Shown: positions 25,813-39,442, numbered from the stretch's first letter. The stretch is 64,000 nt of DNA from Taeniopygia guttata (GCF_048771995.1 NC_133027.1:59767501-59831500); one strand, 5' to 3'. Numbers and translations are program-made. Notes: a model not told the origin generated them from the letters alone.

Positions 25813-27233
25813 ATGAAAGAGGCTATAAACTACCAGGTCTGGTAACATTACTCAAACTCTCTCCACTCTAAGTGCTCTATCTCAGAAAGACTGCTCAGGC
25901 CCATGAAAAAGTTCCCACTCTGAGCCCAAATTAAATAGTAATTATAACAGAAGGTCAGTAAATGAGCCCTGTATCCTAGGTTTTCCCATCTCTAATGCCA
26001 TTAATTCTTCTACATATCTTTTTTGTATAATATGTATGTTGGTAATTAAGTGTCCATGAAACAGATATACAAGGAAAGGTCACTATACTGTGCCTGCTCA
26101 GTATGCCTTTAGTCTGTGATGCCCTGCTGATGCAGGGATATTGTTTTTATGGCACTCTAAGTTACTGTGGATGTTTACAGGGTTTAGAACAGAATAATGG
26201 ACTGTGTTACTTTCATTATTAGGTGATGATATTTTTCTAAATTAAGTAACACTAACAAAAATATTTCCCCCCCCATTCTGTGTGAAGCATGTTTAAATGA
26301 AGAGATATAGCATGCAATCATGATCAGACGCACATCCTGCAAATAGAAAAGTGACAAGAGTTACTCTCCCCACACCATATGTAACACAAGAGGAGACACA
26401 AGCTTTTCTGTTTGTTGGTGCTTATGACAAAGAAGCAGAAATGAACCTGTCTCCTGTGTGTTCATTGGGCAACATCATCTATATGTAATAATTCTGACTG
26501 TTATAATGGTGTGTGTGTCAAATTCAGTTACCTGCACCCGGGGATGTGGTTTGCAAGAAACATCAAAACCACCATTAGTTTATTGTTCAAAAATAGCTGC
26601 TCTTGGACCTTTGATGGCTAAAAATTCTGATGTCACTGAGTGAAATAGAAACAAGGTAAGAAAGCAGCTACTTTTAGAAGTAACATTTATGCTTGACTAA
26701 AGGCGTTGGGGACATAATCTAACTGGTTAGCTGATGAGAGACCCTACAGGGGTTTTCTATGAAAGCAGGAAAACAGCATTAAACTGACATTTACTCAGCA
26801 AGCCACCAACCAGAAGTGCTTGGGGGACCCCCTACACTGAAGTTAAATGCCAGAGCTGTATAATGATTAGACTTTGATGGATCCCACTGACATCCCAAAG
26901 GCTGCTCTGTTTCTATTTTTGATTTCTTTCATCTGATCTTCATCCATAATTTGACAAACTATTTTTAAGTGTCTATTTGCCTTGTGATTTATATATTCCA
27001 GGCTCACCAAATTAATTCAATACTTCATCCAATCACTAACTACACTTTAGCTGTTAAAGTGATGCTGTATTCCCAAACCCATCACATTTAGTCATGATGT
27101 AATCTGATCACTTTAAAAGCAGTGACAGACCTACCCCTACAGCCAAGATCCCCCCATTTTGTCCTGTAGTAACATTCTTCTATTCATGTCTTCTACATGA
27201 AGCTCCAGAGACTGAAAAAGTAAGAAAGAAGAT

Positions 27234-27257
27234 GGGGGGGGGGGTGGGGTGGGGTGG
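27234..27257 (+). repeat. G-rich tract, G11-T-G4-T-G4-T-GG
   Basis: Eleven G followed by two GGGGT units; four or more G runs within 24 bases fit a G-quadruplex. An AACTTTT/AAAAGTT inverted repeat follows at 27268-27282. Confidence 0.85.
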
Positions 27258-30204
27258 TGAGAATAGTAACTTTTTAAAAGTTTTAAAAGTTTTAATTTTT
27301 TAAGGATTTGTGTAGACTTCCTCAAAATAATTTCCTTGGGTTTGGGCATAGAACAGCAGGCAGTTGGCTGGTTTGACCAGTGTACGTCCTCTCAGCCAGG
27401 GAAGCTCATTCCATTACTGAGTGTCTGACCTGGTCTCTGTCCAGATGAAGCTGTGGTACATTACTAAGACTCATCCATGCCAAAGTTCTTGTGCCTGCCA
27501 CCAGGGAAGCTCAAAGAAAAGAACTTTCTGTAGGACGTGACAAAATGCATTAGCATTTGACTTTCAAGCTCCCCTGCTGTCATGCATTTCTGTAGGTGGC
27601 GCATCGGAAGTTCTTTATTTAATTGGAAAGGTATTTTTATTAAATTCCCAATTTATTTTTTGTCCAACAGCAGTATAGGCAAGACAACAAGAGTATAGGC
27701 AAGTTTAGCTAACTTTTATGTACACTGAAGAGAGTCAGTTTAAACCTACAAAATTGTTGGCCACCTACATAGCATTTAGAGAGGTATTGTGCTTCAGTCT
27801 GCTGCTCCCTCACTGCACTACAAACTTAGAGCATCTTCACAACCAACAGTTTCAAATAAAAATACTTCTAGTCTTGTTAAATCACAGGCAAGGTATAAAC
27901 TTGAAAACACATATAGCATCATTAATACCTGAGGAAGAAGATGGCCTCTCATACAAGCCTGGCCCAACTCACTACAAATTATTGCTATGAAAAGTTTGAA
28001 GGTCTCAGAATTTAATGTCATAGAATGTTCCTCAAAAACAAAGGCAGAGAAAGCATCTTCCTAATTGTAGATGATCTCTGATTCAATGCTCACCATCACC
28101 ATCATAAAGGGATGGGATAGGGCAGCAGGGAAGAAAAAGCTTTTGTGCAGTGCATGGTTTTATTGAAAAATGTGACCAGATGAAGAAAATAAAACATCTG
28201 GAACATGCCATTTACTAAGAAAGATTTTCAAATATTAGACTATTTTTTTTCAAGGAAAAAAAAACAAAAAAATGTTCTGTTTTTTTTTTCTTTTTTAACT
28301 TGCTCTGAATAATATAAGTAATGTTTTAAATTATAGCAGGAGAAATGTATCTTTTTAATAGAATAGATATCCTGTGGTATTTCTGTCATTTTAAGTTTTA
28401 GAACAAATGTCCGTCAGGAGGAGTTTAGGTGCAGGTGTGTCTGCTTAGGAGACGTGGAAATAAACCAGCTGATTTCTTTTGCTGTTAATTTTTAATTCCA
28501 TACTGCATAAAGTCATTGTCAAAAATCCTCTGGATTCTCAGAAACAAAATTAGTATGTGGCAATCCTAAATTAAGGCAGAGGTATAATCAATGGGAATAC
28601 TCAATTTTCTTCTCCATTAAAGTACAGTTTGAATTAATAAGTAGGTTTTATTTGTCTGCACGTGCCATTGAGGCAGCATCCAGCTGTTCAGACTTGGTAA
28701 TTTACTGCCTTTTCAGCTACTCTGCAATACTTCACTTGCTTCTTAACTGCTGCTGCAGAATGACACGTATTTCCCACGGATGTGCCAGCTCCATGCACAC
28801 CTGGCATATCGATGATGTCTTAGAGAGAACACCCTGCAGGGAAGAGGCTGAGAGCCTGCACAGACACATGCAGTTGCCCCCAGAGAGGCAGGCAGTGCCA
28901 TCGGGCATGGCCTTGTACATCCTCACATCCCTCCAACTGCTGCAAGAAGACCTGGGTCTCCTCAAGGCCCTGGGTGAGATATCCTCGAATCTCATAAGTG
29001 GAACTAACACTTGGGTCCACACAAATGAATTGAGCACCTAGTGTTTAATGTAAGCATGGAGCTATAAAATGCTGCCTGATTCCTCTTGCCATATGTATAT
29101 GTTGAAATCACGCTATTGCAACTTCCTCTGAAACCATGCAACATGTTATACTTCAAACAGTGATTAGCTATGTTTTACAACAATTTGGATATGATTATCC
29201 CAACTTCTATGGCACTTCCAGCGTAGGTTTTAGTGCTTTAAATTTTTAAGGCTTATTAGGAATATGCTAAAGAAACCATATAGTAAGTGAGGAAAATAGG
29301 AACAAATATTGTGGAATTTCTTTGTAGGAAAATATTTCTCTTATGAACTGAATACCTATCAGTATTCAGAATCCTCTTCCATCTACTAGCTGGGGGAGAG
29401 ATAAGGTAAGATGAAAGAGGAAAGAAAAATAATGAAAAAATTTCTTTACTATTTGTTATAATAATATTTGAACTTATAGGTCACTCCCTACTAAGGTTAG
29501 CACAGATTTAACCCACTAACATTAAATATTAAAGTTTTATCATTCTCTTGCATTTTAAATCAAAATTTAAAAATCTGTTTTTTCCCAGAAGCTAGCCACA
29601 GAGTCTAGAAACCATTTTTTTTCATAAAGCCATTTTTATTAGCAGGAAAATCTTGATCATAACAGCTTTTGGATTTTTGTGACTTCTAAAATAAGAACAG
29701 CAGCAGTTCCCACTTAGCTCCTTAGCTTTTGGAACTTTTAATGATTATACTTCTGATTAACAACAGGATAAAAAAGCGTGGTCAGGGTGTTGGGTTTTTT
29801 TCCATAATGACATCATCCTGGGTGGAAAAAAAACCCATGAAACAAATGAAAAGTTAAATATTCCACAAACAAACAAGTCTGAAGATTTGTATCCCTAAAT
29901 ACTCATGTTTTTATCAGTCAGAAGAAGCAACTTCTAAATCTGAAGTTATAGTTTTGAAAACATTAAGTTAAAAAAAAAAAATTGCAGCCCCTAGGATTAA
30001 TTTTTCATATCTCCCCTTTCAATGTTTTCCAATATTTTCTGAAAGTTTTGAAAGACCCTTGAGGACTTCAGGAATGTAAAATTTAACAATGAGTTGATCT
30101 AGAGATTTCATAATAAAAATTATCCCTGTACTATAACAAAGATTTATTATATCTCTTGAAGTTGAAAATAGAATGATATCTCCTGCAACAAGGATGTGCA
30201 GGCT

Positions 30205-30262
30205 AACCACATAATTGTTTAGGTTAGAAGGGAGCTCAAATTCTCCAATTTCTTACTTAAAG
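30205..30262 (-). mobile_element. Possible CR1 3' terminal scrap
   Basis: GTTTAGGTTAGAAGGGAGCT resembles the complement of the CR1 3' end (GGTTTAGGTTGGAAGGGACC). Very short and diverged. Confidence 0.35.
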
Positions 30263-31042
30263 AAGGACAGTAAAGCACATTTAATCCAACATGTCTGTGT
30301 AAAAGGCAGCTATTTTAAAATATTCAAGCCTTGCAGTCATTTTACAAAAACATATCTCTTTAAAATAAGATGTTTATGAATAGAAAAGCAAGAACATATT
30401 TTAACTGGAAAGTAAAAAGTCATTTATCTTCTTCAAGTGATAAATTTCATACTGGAATGATCCAATGTACTCTTCAGAAGAAACGTGAAGGCAACAGGCA
30501 CAGGAAATAATAACTGAAGATTAAAGCTTTTATTGTCTTGGGCAGGGTAGAAAGCATTTGTGTGGGTTCCAGTCATATAATTATAATTACACTGCACAAA
30601 GGTGTGAGAGCTGAAGTATCATTATATAGTACTCATGGCTTGAGATGATGGGCAACAGACAGATAGCTTGTTTTAAGATTAAAGATTGAATGTTAATTGT
30701 TTGAAGATTAAAGCTTGGATGTTAAGAAATAACTTGTTTTCTCCCTATCATATGCTGGTGAAACACAATAAAGTTTTGGTAATCAAACAAATTTCAAACC
30801 ATGGTGATGAGCATAGTCAAAGAGATTTACAAACTAGACAATTCAGTAAATTTCAACTTCCAAACCTCAGCAGAACTGTAGACACAAAGGGACATAGAGG
30901 AATTTTCTGGGAGAAGTTCATGCTATCAGAACATATCTGCTAGTCTGAGAATAATTTCAAGGTGTTACTAAGTAAACCATGCATCTATCACAGAATCGAA
31001 TTTACACGTCAATAAAGCATTTTAGGCTTGCACACCAATTTG

Positions 31043-31450
31043 GAGTCATAGAGTAGTAGAATCATGGAATCATAGAATGGTTTTGTCTGAAGGGATCTTA
31101 AAGACCATCTAGTTCCTACAGCTCTGCCATGGACTGGAACACCTTCCACCAGACCAGGGTGCTCAAAATACTATTCAGTCTGGCCTTGACACATCCAGAG
31201 TTGGGGCATCCACAACTTCTCTGAGCAACCTGTTCCAGTGCCTTCCAGTGCCTTACCACCTTCCCAGTAAAGAATTCCTTCCTAATACCTAATCTAAATA
31301 TGCCTCTTTTCAGTTTTAAGCCATTCCCCATTGTCCTATTTCTACAGTTCCTGATGAAGTGTGCTTCTCCAGCTTCCTTGTAGGCCCCCTTCAGATACTG
31401 GGTGGCTGCTGTGGGGTCTTCAGGCAACATTCTCTCCTCCTAGACAGTCA
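31043..31450 (-). mobile_element. CR1 LINE 3' end, about 400 bp
   Basis: Begins with GAATCATGGAATCATAGAAT and GTCTGAAGGGATCTTAAAGA, and continues through AACACCTTCCACCAGACCAG, GGCATCCACAACTTCTCTG, AAAGAATTCCTTCCTAATAC and TTGTAGGCCCCCTTCAG. All are the complement of CR1 3' sequence. The element is 5'-truncated near 31,450. ORFs inside it are antisense LINE sequence. Confidence 0.93.
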
Positions 31451-31654
31451 GTAATGACTTCTACAACAGAAGGAAAGATGTTAACGTCGGTTTGTGCTGG
31501 GTTTTTTGCAAGATCGGATTTCTTGGATGTGATTGCAGACAATCCTTAGATTTGGGGTGTGCATGATCCAACGTAGTAGTCTGTTACCCAGGAAGTATTA
31601 GCATAATGGTTTTAAATAAATCACAGAACAAAAAAAATTATCTCAATTGAGAAC

Positions 31655-31709
31655 TGTACTGTGCAGGTCCCTTCCAACTCAGCATATTATATAATTCTAT
31701 GTTTCTAAG
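31655..31709 (+). mobile_element. CR1 LINE 3' terminal scrap
   Basis: GCAGGTCCCTTCCAACTCAG followed by CATATTATATAATTCTATG is a plus-strand CR1 terminus. Confidence 0.65.
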
Positions 31710-31954
31710 ATTTTTTTTTTTCTTTGACTATATCAACTGGACCATAGATTTTATTCTGAGAAAGATAACCGAAAGAGAAAAATTTGCTCTACTAATTGAA
31801 AGATACATGCCCAGCTCACTGAAGATGTTCTTCTCTTTCTCTAAACACTGTAATAGGCTTTTGCTCCTTATAGAATATTTCTACCCAGTCTCTGCAGTTA
31901 CAGTGAGGATTTCTTTGAGTCATTCAGGTGTGTTTTATAAACACCCTTGAATTT

Positions 31955-32611
31955 AGCACAAACTAAAGATGGAGACAACAGGACAAGTGCAAGGATCTTC
32001 ACCTGTAAAGTAAGAGCTCCTTGCAGTTCTGCCAGCTGGGCTTGACTGAGGAGAGCAGCACTGCTGGCAAGACATAAGGTATGTTGGCAGACACAGAGTA
32101 AGCAGGAGCCAGCAATGTGCCTTGGCAGCAAAGAGGAACAACAATATTCTTGGCTGTGTGACTAGAAGAGATGGAGCAAAGTAATCATCTGCCTTTACAC
32201 AACATTCCTTGTACTGCTTCTACAGTACTGCATTTAATTTTGTGCTTCCCAGTACAGGAAAGACATAAATAAACTAGCATGGATTTAGTGGAGGGCCACC
32301 AAGATGGTCAGGTCAGAGCACTCACCCTGTGAGGGCAAACTCAGAAAGCAAGGCTGGTTCAGCCTGCAGCAGAGATGGTTCCTTTCCTGTTTGGGGTTCC
32401 TTTCTGTAGCTCACCTGCATCTCTGGGAAAATAAGTGAGAGGATGGAGTAAGACTCTTTGCATCAGGAGGGTGAGATATAATGAGCAGAGCAACTCAGTA
32501 AAACTGAGCAACCTGGTGAGCACACAGCTGACCCTGCCATGAGCAGGAGGTTGGACTGAACACCCACATCTCAACATCCCTTCCTGATGAATTTATCTTG
32601 TGATTCCATAC
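31955..32611 (+). mobile_element. CR1 LINE 3' part, about 650 bp, diverged
   Basis: Follows the CR1 order on the plus strand: ACAGGACAAGTGCAAGGATC, GAGCCAGCAATGTGCC, ATTTTGTGCTTCCCAGTACA, GAGGGCCACCAAGATGGTCA, GAGCAACCTGGTGAGC, GAGCAGGAGGTTGGACTGAA, ending at CTTGTGATTCC. It extends from the end of the RT ORF to the 3' terminus, with deletions. Confidence 0.85.
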
Positions 32612-32954
32612 GTTCTCAGAAAAGAAGCTGAAGAGTGGAAAAGATAACAGCTAACATGAGTTACCAATGTTTTGCTGTTACCAAAGCACAACATCATCCT
32701 GGGATTGATAAAGTGGAGCAGATTTGTGAGACTCTTACAAAAAGGTAGGTAATAGTCTGCCCTTTGCTTCAATCACGAGAAGGAATAACATTAAATTGTA
32801 GCAATAGATTCCACTGCCATGTGTCCTTCCTTTCAAATGATATTTCTTAGCCATTCACTCTTCTGAAGTATATATGAAGCCTCATTTGTAGATTTCTCTC
32901 TATTTGTACTCTTTATAGTATTTTCTATCCTGCTTGCTCCTCTATGTACATGAG

Positions 32955-32990
32955 ATAAATAATAATCATAATAATCATAACAATAATAAA
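32955..32990 (+). repeat. (AAT/AATC)n microsatellite, imperfect
   Basis: Alternating AATAAT, AATCAT and AACAAT units. Short and degenerate. Confidence 0.8.
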
Positions 32991-33363
32991 GCACGTGCTT
33001 TTTATTTTACTCTAAAACATTGGGGATGTGATAAAAGGAAGGTAAAGAAAAAAAGGGAATCTGAAAGACAGAATTAAAGCTTTGGTTTGAATTGGCAAGA
33101 AAAATTGTGGTGCTATTGTACCTTGGTACTGAGAGAATATGCTTTAAATCATTTGAACATTACCTATCAAATTAGTTACATCAAGATAGACATTTTGGTT
33201 ATATTTAACATAATAATAAAAAAGATTGAGGAGGAAGAAAATTAGCTGTGGATCATCAGAAGAACTGTTCTTTCTTGCAAAATCAAGCATTGCAGCTCCT
33301 AAATTCAGGATCACAGTCACTGAATAAAGTTATGCACTTCAAGAAGTTTAATCTCAAAAATGT

Positions 33364-33404
33364 CACTTATGTGATTTTATCACTTATGTGATTTTATTAC
33401 TTAT
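33364..33404 (+). repeat. 17-bp tandem repeat, about 2.4 copies
   Basis: The unit CACTTATGTGATTTTAT occurs at 33364-33380 and again at 33381-33397. A partial third copy begins TACTTATG. Confidence 0.85.
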
Positions 33405-34060
33405 GTCTGATATGAAATCAATCTACAGTGGATTCTACCAGACCAGAGACATTTAATAGGTACTATTACTATTCTAGTCAACTTTTAAGATCATTCTCAG
33501 GCCAGATTTGTATTTTTAGAAAACAGAAGAACTAGACATAATGCCAGTAGAGAAAAACCTACTATTGATAAATGAGCATTTTATGGAAATCAGGAAGATT
33601 TTTACTTATAAACTAATCTTATCCATTACTTCACATAAAAATTTGATGAAAACCACTTTTAGACATATTTGTTCTTGACAAAGTTATTAAAGGATTTATC
33701 AACTGCTTTGCAATATTTAGTTAAAATTAGAAGATGCACAAATCTCAAAATTATAATTGGCCAATGTCTTTTTCAGTCATCTAAAACAAAACAAAGTGAA
33801 GAATTAGGTGTTCTTCCAGTAATATAATTTTCTTGAAGACATACGAAGATCCATGGAGATCTCCACCAAGGAGCAATATTTCTTATAAACTCTCTCAACA
33901 TCAATGGGGTGCAACATAGATAATCTGAATTTCTTATTTTTTTAAGGCTAGGCTCCAGAAAGGTTCCGGTCTAAATTCAGCAAAAATAGGCATAGAACCT
34001 TAGGCATTTAACACAGTGTGCAGAACGAATGCAATTTGAAGTATGTACAGCTTTGCAGAA

Positions 34061-34188
34061 ATAAAGAAAACAAAAACCAAAACCAACCAACCAAACACCA
34101 AAAAAAACCCACCAAACCAAACACACCACCACACCCCCCAAAGAAACAAACAAACAAGAAAACCAAATCAAAACCAACAAAAACCCCC
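34061..34188 (+). repeat. A/C-rich, almost T-free low-complexity tract
   Basis: About 128 bases are made almost only of A and C (AACC, AAAC and CCACC words) with a few G. The strand asymmetry yields overlapping Lys/Asn/Pro/Thr ORFs that are not genes. Confidence 0.9.
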
Positions 34189-37100
34189 TCTAGAAATATT
34201 TATACAGTTGCATATGAAACCACTCTTTGGAGTCTTTCTTTCTCCATTCCCACCACACTGCCTGCATCAGGATGGAGACATGTCCATTCAGGATTGAAGA
34301 AAACTGGTCTCAGTCCCTTCCTGACTCCTTCAAATTTCCTAAGACTTACCAGTCAATATCACATCCCATTACAACCATTTTCCTGAAAGCCAGACCACCT
34401 CCTCTACTAAAGAAAATCAGTGGACACATCTGGTGGGCAGAAGAAAGGTGTCTCTGAGGTCCCAGGTACGTATGCTACAGGTAAGTCAGAACTATAAAAA
34501 GAAACCTTTGTTCCACCACATACAACCTGGAGAAAAGGAGCTTTCTCCTGCAGAGAAGCAGATGCCATGTTGCAGTGGAAGTTCTCCCTCTTCATTGTTC
34601 CTCTGTATTTTCTACTAGATATTTAAGCAACAGACAATCATCATCTGGCAAATGCTCACACAAGCAGTCTAAACAGTTAATTTCTGTGCATTTCTGACTT
34701 TTAGAACTTGCTTTACGATCACTTCTGCCTGTTAAATGCTGTTGTTTATATATTTGCTGCTGGCAGCATGAAGAAAGCAAGGATCATTGCCAAATTTATG
34801 CATACTATTTCAGATCAGTCTGAAACTATAATAAAGGCTGGTTTTTGCTCCATAACACTGGCCTTTTGTCAAGTTTGTCTAATATTCTACCAGACTAACA
34901 AAGCATGTATAATTTAAAAGTGCTAAAGAAGAATGTCACCTTATATACTACAAATTGTTATTTTAAAAATAAAAAATTATGATGAAAACAAAAAAAAAAA
35001 ACGCCACAATGATCATGATACAAGTCCTAAATTCCCATTCACTTCTTCATAAGGAATGAGAGAAAAACAGGATTTCTGATTTTTTTCCTAATTGCTCTAA
35101 GTTGCAGTATATAAAAAATGCACAACTGCATCTGAATGTTTTCTTTAATTGTAATTTGTAATGAAACCCTTTATGCTTCCTACATTGTCCTCTATCTCAA
35201 CAACATTATATTCCAATTTGTTGACATCTGGTCCAGTTCAAATCAAATCAAAGACATTTGACATTACAGAGCTGTATTCAGCAAGCTTTCAGACAAACAG
35301 CAGAGATTGCACAGAATTTGTTACACACCACAACAGATCTCCTTCATCCTTGGTATGCACTGAAAAAGAGTGTGAGAATCAAATATCAGAAAAGAAAGAA
35401 TGAAGAATTAAGAAGGGATGTCTTGTTCTTTCCAAATTTAGGTAACCATAAACTAGAATAATTCCACTGAAGTCTGCAGAATCCTACTGTGGAAAAAAAT
35501 AGAGAAATTACATTTTTTCATCTTGAACAAAAGCTGTTTGATTTTAAATAATTGTATGAGTATTCTGTATTCACAAATGCAGCATTCTAGTTCCCTTGTA
35601 ATAAAGATATAAGCAAGCTTTATTTAGCCTCCATCTCCCTCCACAAAAACTATCTATTTGAAATTTTGGCATTTGTAATCAATAAAACTTTTCTCAGGAA
35701 AACTGAAGCAGAAGTCAGTAAAGCAAGTGAAAGAAATGTAGTAAGAAAGATAATTGTATATGCAAGGCCTAGGAAGTGAAGGATCTGTGTGGCATTCATG
35801 ATTTCATCCCTTCCAGTGCAGAGCTCATCAAGCAAAATGTCTGTTGTGATTTCAGTAATGTAACTGTGTCCTCTTGACTCTACAGCCCCTTTTAGGCTAC
35901 CCATGTCCACATCAACCAGAACACAATTTGGAACCATGCTGTCCATTCTCATCCCTTTCTGCAGCCCTTGCATTAGGCCTTGGAAGAGAATCAAGCACTA
36001 TCAGCTTTCCCAAGACAATCAGAGAAGTTTAATAGGCAGCATTCAGGGGCAGAAGTGAGAGATGGAGAGATGTATTCTCAGAATATCAATATAAAAATTC
36101 ACATGTATTTTGAGTTAATTTGTCATTATACCCCAGCTAGTGACTGCAGGACTTCCCTCCGAAAGATCCTTTTTGGTATAGATCCTTTTGATCCTTTGAG
36201 GTTACATTAGTCCACAATATAAAAATTTGGCTTTGGGATTGTTTGGGATTTTATTCATTGAAGATTCTTATGTTAAATAATTACCTTAGCAAATGTAAAG
36301 ACTTCCCTGAGATGAGATGATGGTAAAGAAAACTTCAGCCTATTGCTAAATACTGTTAACAGAAAAACTTGCATCCTCCCAAAGGTCAAAAACCACTTAT
36401 CAACATGTTGTAACAAAATATGAGCACAAAACCCTTAATCAGATGTGGCTTGGTGATTGACACCAGCCATCTCTCCTTTAAATAATGCATCAGTTTTACC
36501 ATCAAAAACAACTCACAGGTTAATGCTATTCCCCACCTCCTCCAGCAGCAAAAGCAGCAAAGCATGAAATCAGGTTGGAGAGGGAGGATGAAGGAAGAAA
36601 TGAGCTGGTAGGCACCTCCAACAGCCACTTGGCAAAATTAGATATAGTGTTGTGTTGGTTCATGATTATTTCTACAAAAATTAAATATGAAGGATAAAAA
36701 TTTCCAAATCCAATTACTAAATCAAAAGGGTTTGAGGAGAAGAGTAGGAAAAAGCACCGCTCTAGAGACTCTGTGATGCTGAGGTGCCATATGCCAAAGC
36801 TGTGAAGCAGCCCTGTATACCCCAGGCCTATTAAAGTGCAGCTTCTCTTCACTGGCCTCAATTCCTAAATCTGAAATAAGCAAAAAAATGTAACACAGAC
36901 ATACCCAGCAGAAGTGCTTCATGAGAGGCTCCTAATGGCAGCAAGTCACAGGAGGTGGTTTCATGGTCTCTAAACATCCACAGGCATCTGCTGGCTGAAG
37001 GCCTGTGTCAGTAGCAGAGCCTCTCCTTAGTCTATTTTTCAATACAAAAGAGTGTAGATATGATTCAGTGTCATGCACCTCCCTCTCTCTTGTTGAAGAA

Positions 37101-38054
37101 AGAAGCTCATCCTGTACTCCTCCACCTTCCTCTCCACCTCCAGCTGTTTTGAAAGAGCTGTCTGTCATATTTAAAGCAGACCCCACCTTACAGTGAATAA
37201 CAACATCTAATAAAAATCTTTCTACTTTCCCTGAACCCCTGAAGCTACCTTCCTCAGCTTGCCTATGGTAGAAGGGTGAGTGACCCAGCCAAGTCACCAT
37301 CTGTTGAGTCACAAGTAAAGGAAAGGTAGCCACTTCTTGCAGGTGCTCTAGGTAAGACCTATGCAGCAATGTTGATCTCCTGTAAAAATATCTCAGCTGC
37401 CTTTGCTCCTCCAGTCACTGGAGGGAGTTATTGCCATGAGAGTAAAAGGGGAATACAAAAAGAAGGCAGTCATGACAGTCTGCCGGCTTTTCCTCCACAG
37501 CCTCCAGGCTTCTATCTTGGGCAGAATGGGCAAAACTGGCACAGCTTCCCATAGCAGTAGGGAAGAGGATGGCTGGAAGCACAGCAACTACTGCAGCCTT
37601 CTGGAGTCAGCTCTGAGTCACCACACAATCACATCACATCATTATCGCCACTTAGCATGCATGATGACAAACACTTTCCACAAATGGCTAATAAATGTCT
37701 ATCACTTCGATTTTAGCCTTCCCCTCTTATTTTATTGGGTCCAATTTCTCATGCTAGCACTTCACAAGCATCTTGGAAAGCAGCATTCAAAGTGTCTTCT
37801 TCCAGACTTTCAGTTATACATATCAGAGATAATTACATTTTAGGCAGTAGCCTGGAATTTGTCAGCACTGGGGCTGTATTCCAGATGAGAGATGTGTCTC
37901 TGGACTGGCTTGCTCCAGAAGCAAATCTAAATGTAGAGCACATGGAGGTGCAGGACAAACCTGCTTTCCCACAGTTACAGAGACTTGCCCTCTTACCTTG
38001 CTGTGCTGGGAGATTTTTGAATGTATCTCTAGGAGTACTTGCATTACTTGAATA

Positions 38055-38095
38055 ACCACCCCTTTGAGGAGAGGTTGAAGAGCTGGGCAGAAGTA
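38055..38095 (+). mobile_element. Possible CR1 scrap
   Basis: TTGAGGAGAGGTTGAAGAGC resembles the avian CR1 word GAGGAGAGGCTGAGAGAGC. Too short to be certain. Confidence 0.25.
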
Positions 38096-39441
38096 TCCTG
38101 GAGTTAGATGTATCCTGCAAATATCCACCTGGACTGTGCCACTCTAGAAATTTTTTCACCTTGTACAGAGAGAAACAGTAGCTGTAAGCAGTACAACGGT
38201 TGCAAAAGATACACCACGGGAAAACACCAGTTTTTAACACTCTTATTAAGGAAACATAAAAATCTTTCACAGACGTGACAACTCCTTGCTGAATTGTTAA
38301 AAACTGTAACCTCTCAGCACATTTTCAAGAGTATTATATAGTTTTCTTGCTTTGCTTTTCTGCTTAGAAAAAGCTTGTTTCTTTCAATGTTCTCAATATT
38401 TTAGCAGCAATTTAAATTTAAACTGACTTTTTAATATTCAATTGAATTGAATAATCAGTGTTTTTTCCTCTGGAAAAGTACTAAAAAGAAAGACTTGAGT
38501 AAATTTATTGTGATTTAGCCTCAAATTTATAGTGTATTTAACATGATGATGTGCTCAATTTAACACATTTATCAATGGACTTAAATATATGCCTGCTGGG
38601 TTTTAAACTTGACAATGACAGCACAACATGGTCTGTCATTTATATATTTGTCACACAAATTTTGGAGCTAATTCACTTCTCATTCAATGAAGAAAAGCTT
38701 TTACATTCACTGCAGTTATTCCAAAATATGCTCACAGAATTTGCAAGAAAAAACAGCCCCATAATCCTTACAGCATAACAGAAATTGTCTATACAAAATT
38801 TGGACTAGAGCCTCATGTGCTTTGAATCATGTAGGTGTTTTGATTTAGAACAGCTGAAAGATCTGTCTCACCAAACATAAATTACAGGCTTCATCTGAGA
38901 GGCAAATCCCTGGGAATCTTTGGCTGACATGGAACCTATGTGCTCTTTTCACATGCAGAGTCTGGGTATTGCCAGCTAAAATCTTAACTTGCTGAATATT
39001 GCAGGTTTTATTGCTCAGGCATATCTAGTGCAAGGTCAGGAAGTTAAGCCAATACTTTCAGCTCTTCACCACATCTTCTTCCTAACTTGCAGCAGGAATT
39101 TCAGAAAAAAAAAAAAAATAAAAGGCTTTCTTTCCATTTCCTTGGCATTGCTCAGGATTGAAAGTCTTTTTTTCCCTGCCCTTCTATAATCACACACAAC
39201 TCTCTTTATCTCTCTGTTTACTTCTTCCAGAACAGGACAAAGCACATCCTTTCTATGTGCCCAGGGTGAAACAGAACAGAATCCCTTCAATTCAGCTCAG
39301 TTATCTGAGGATGTGTATCATTCTTGCACTTTTCTTCCATGGCACTCTTAGAGATCTACATCTTTCCCAAGACAGGATCAAATCTATACATGCATGGTAA
39401 TTTATTCACTATAATTGGTTTTTAAGTTCCTACAGTCCATC

Positions 39442-39442
<1 letters not shown>

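Larger units (their letters stand above)
20121..31042. other. Intergenic sequence with scattered CR1 and simple repeats
   Basis: Apart from the CR1 copies at 21.7, 24.5 and 30.2 kb and the simple repeats listed, I see no gene. The GC-richer block at 28,640-29,041 holds open frames on both strands (129 and 101 codons) of unknown origin. Confidence 0.5.

Noticed and set aside
31116-31430. 104-codon minus-strand ORF (GNGLKLKRGIFRLGIRKEFF)
   Set aside because: This is the CR1 3' region read in sense orientation, not a host gene.
31898-32577. Minus-strand ORFs of 60-80 codons
   Set aside because: Antisense of the plus-strand CR1 copy at 31,955-32,611.
34018-34386. Lys/Asn/Pro/Thr-rich ORFs
   Set aside because: They arise from the T-free A/C low-complexity tract.
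35650-35994. 114-codon minus-strand ORF with a hydrophobic stretch
   Set aside because: No recognisable family and AT-rich intergenic composition; a hydrophobic run is expected from T-rich codons. No splice or promoter support seen.
36932-37843. Several 60-146 codon ORFs on both strands
   Set aside because: Mutually overlapping, no recognisable domain and no splice-consistent structure; likely composition effects.
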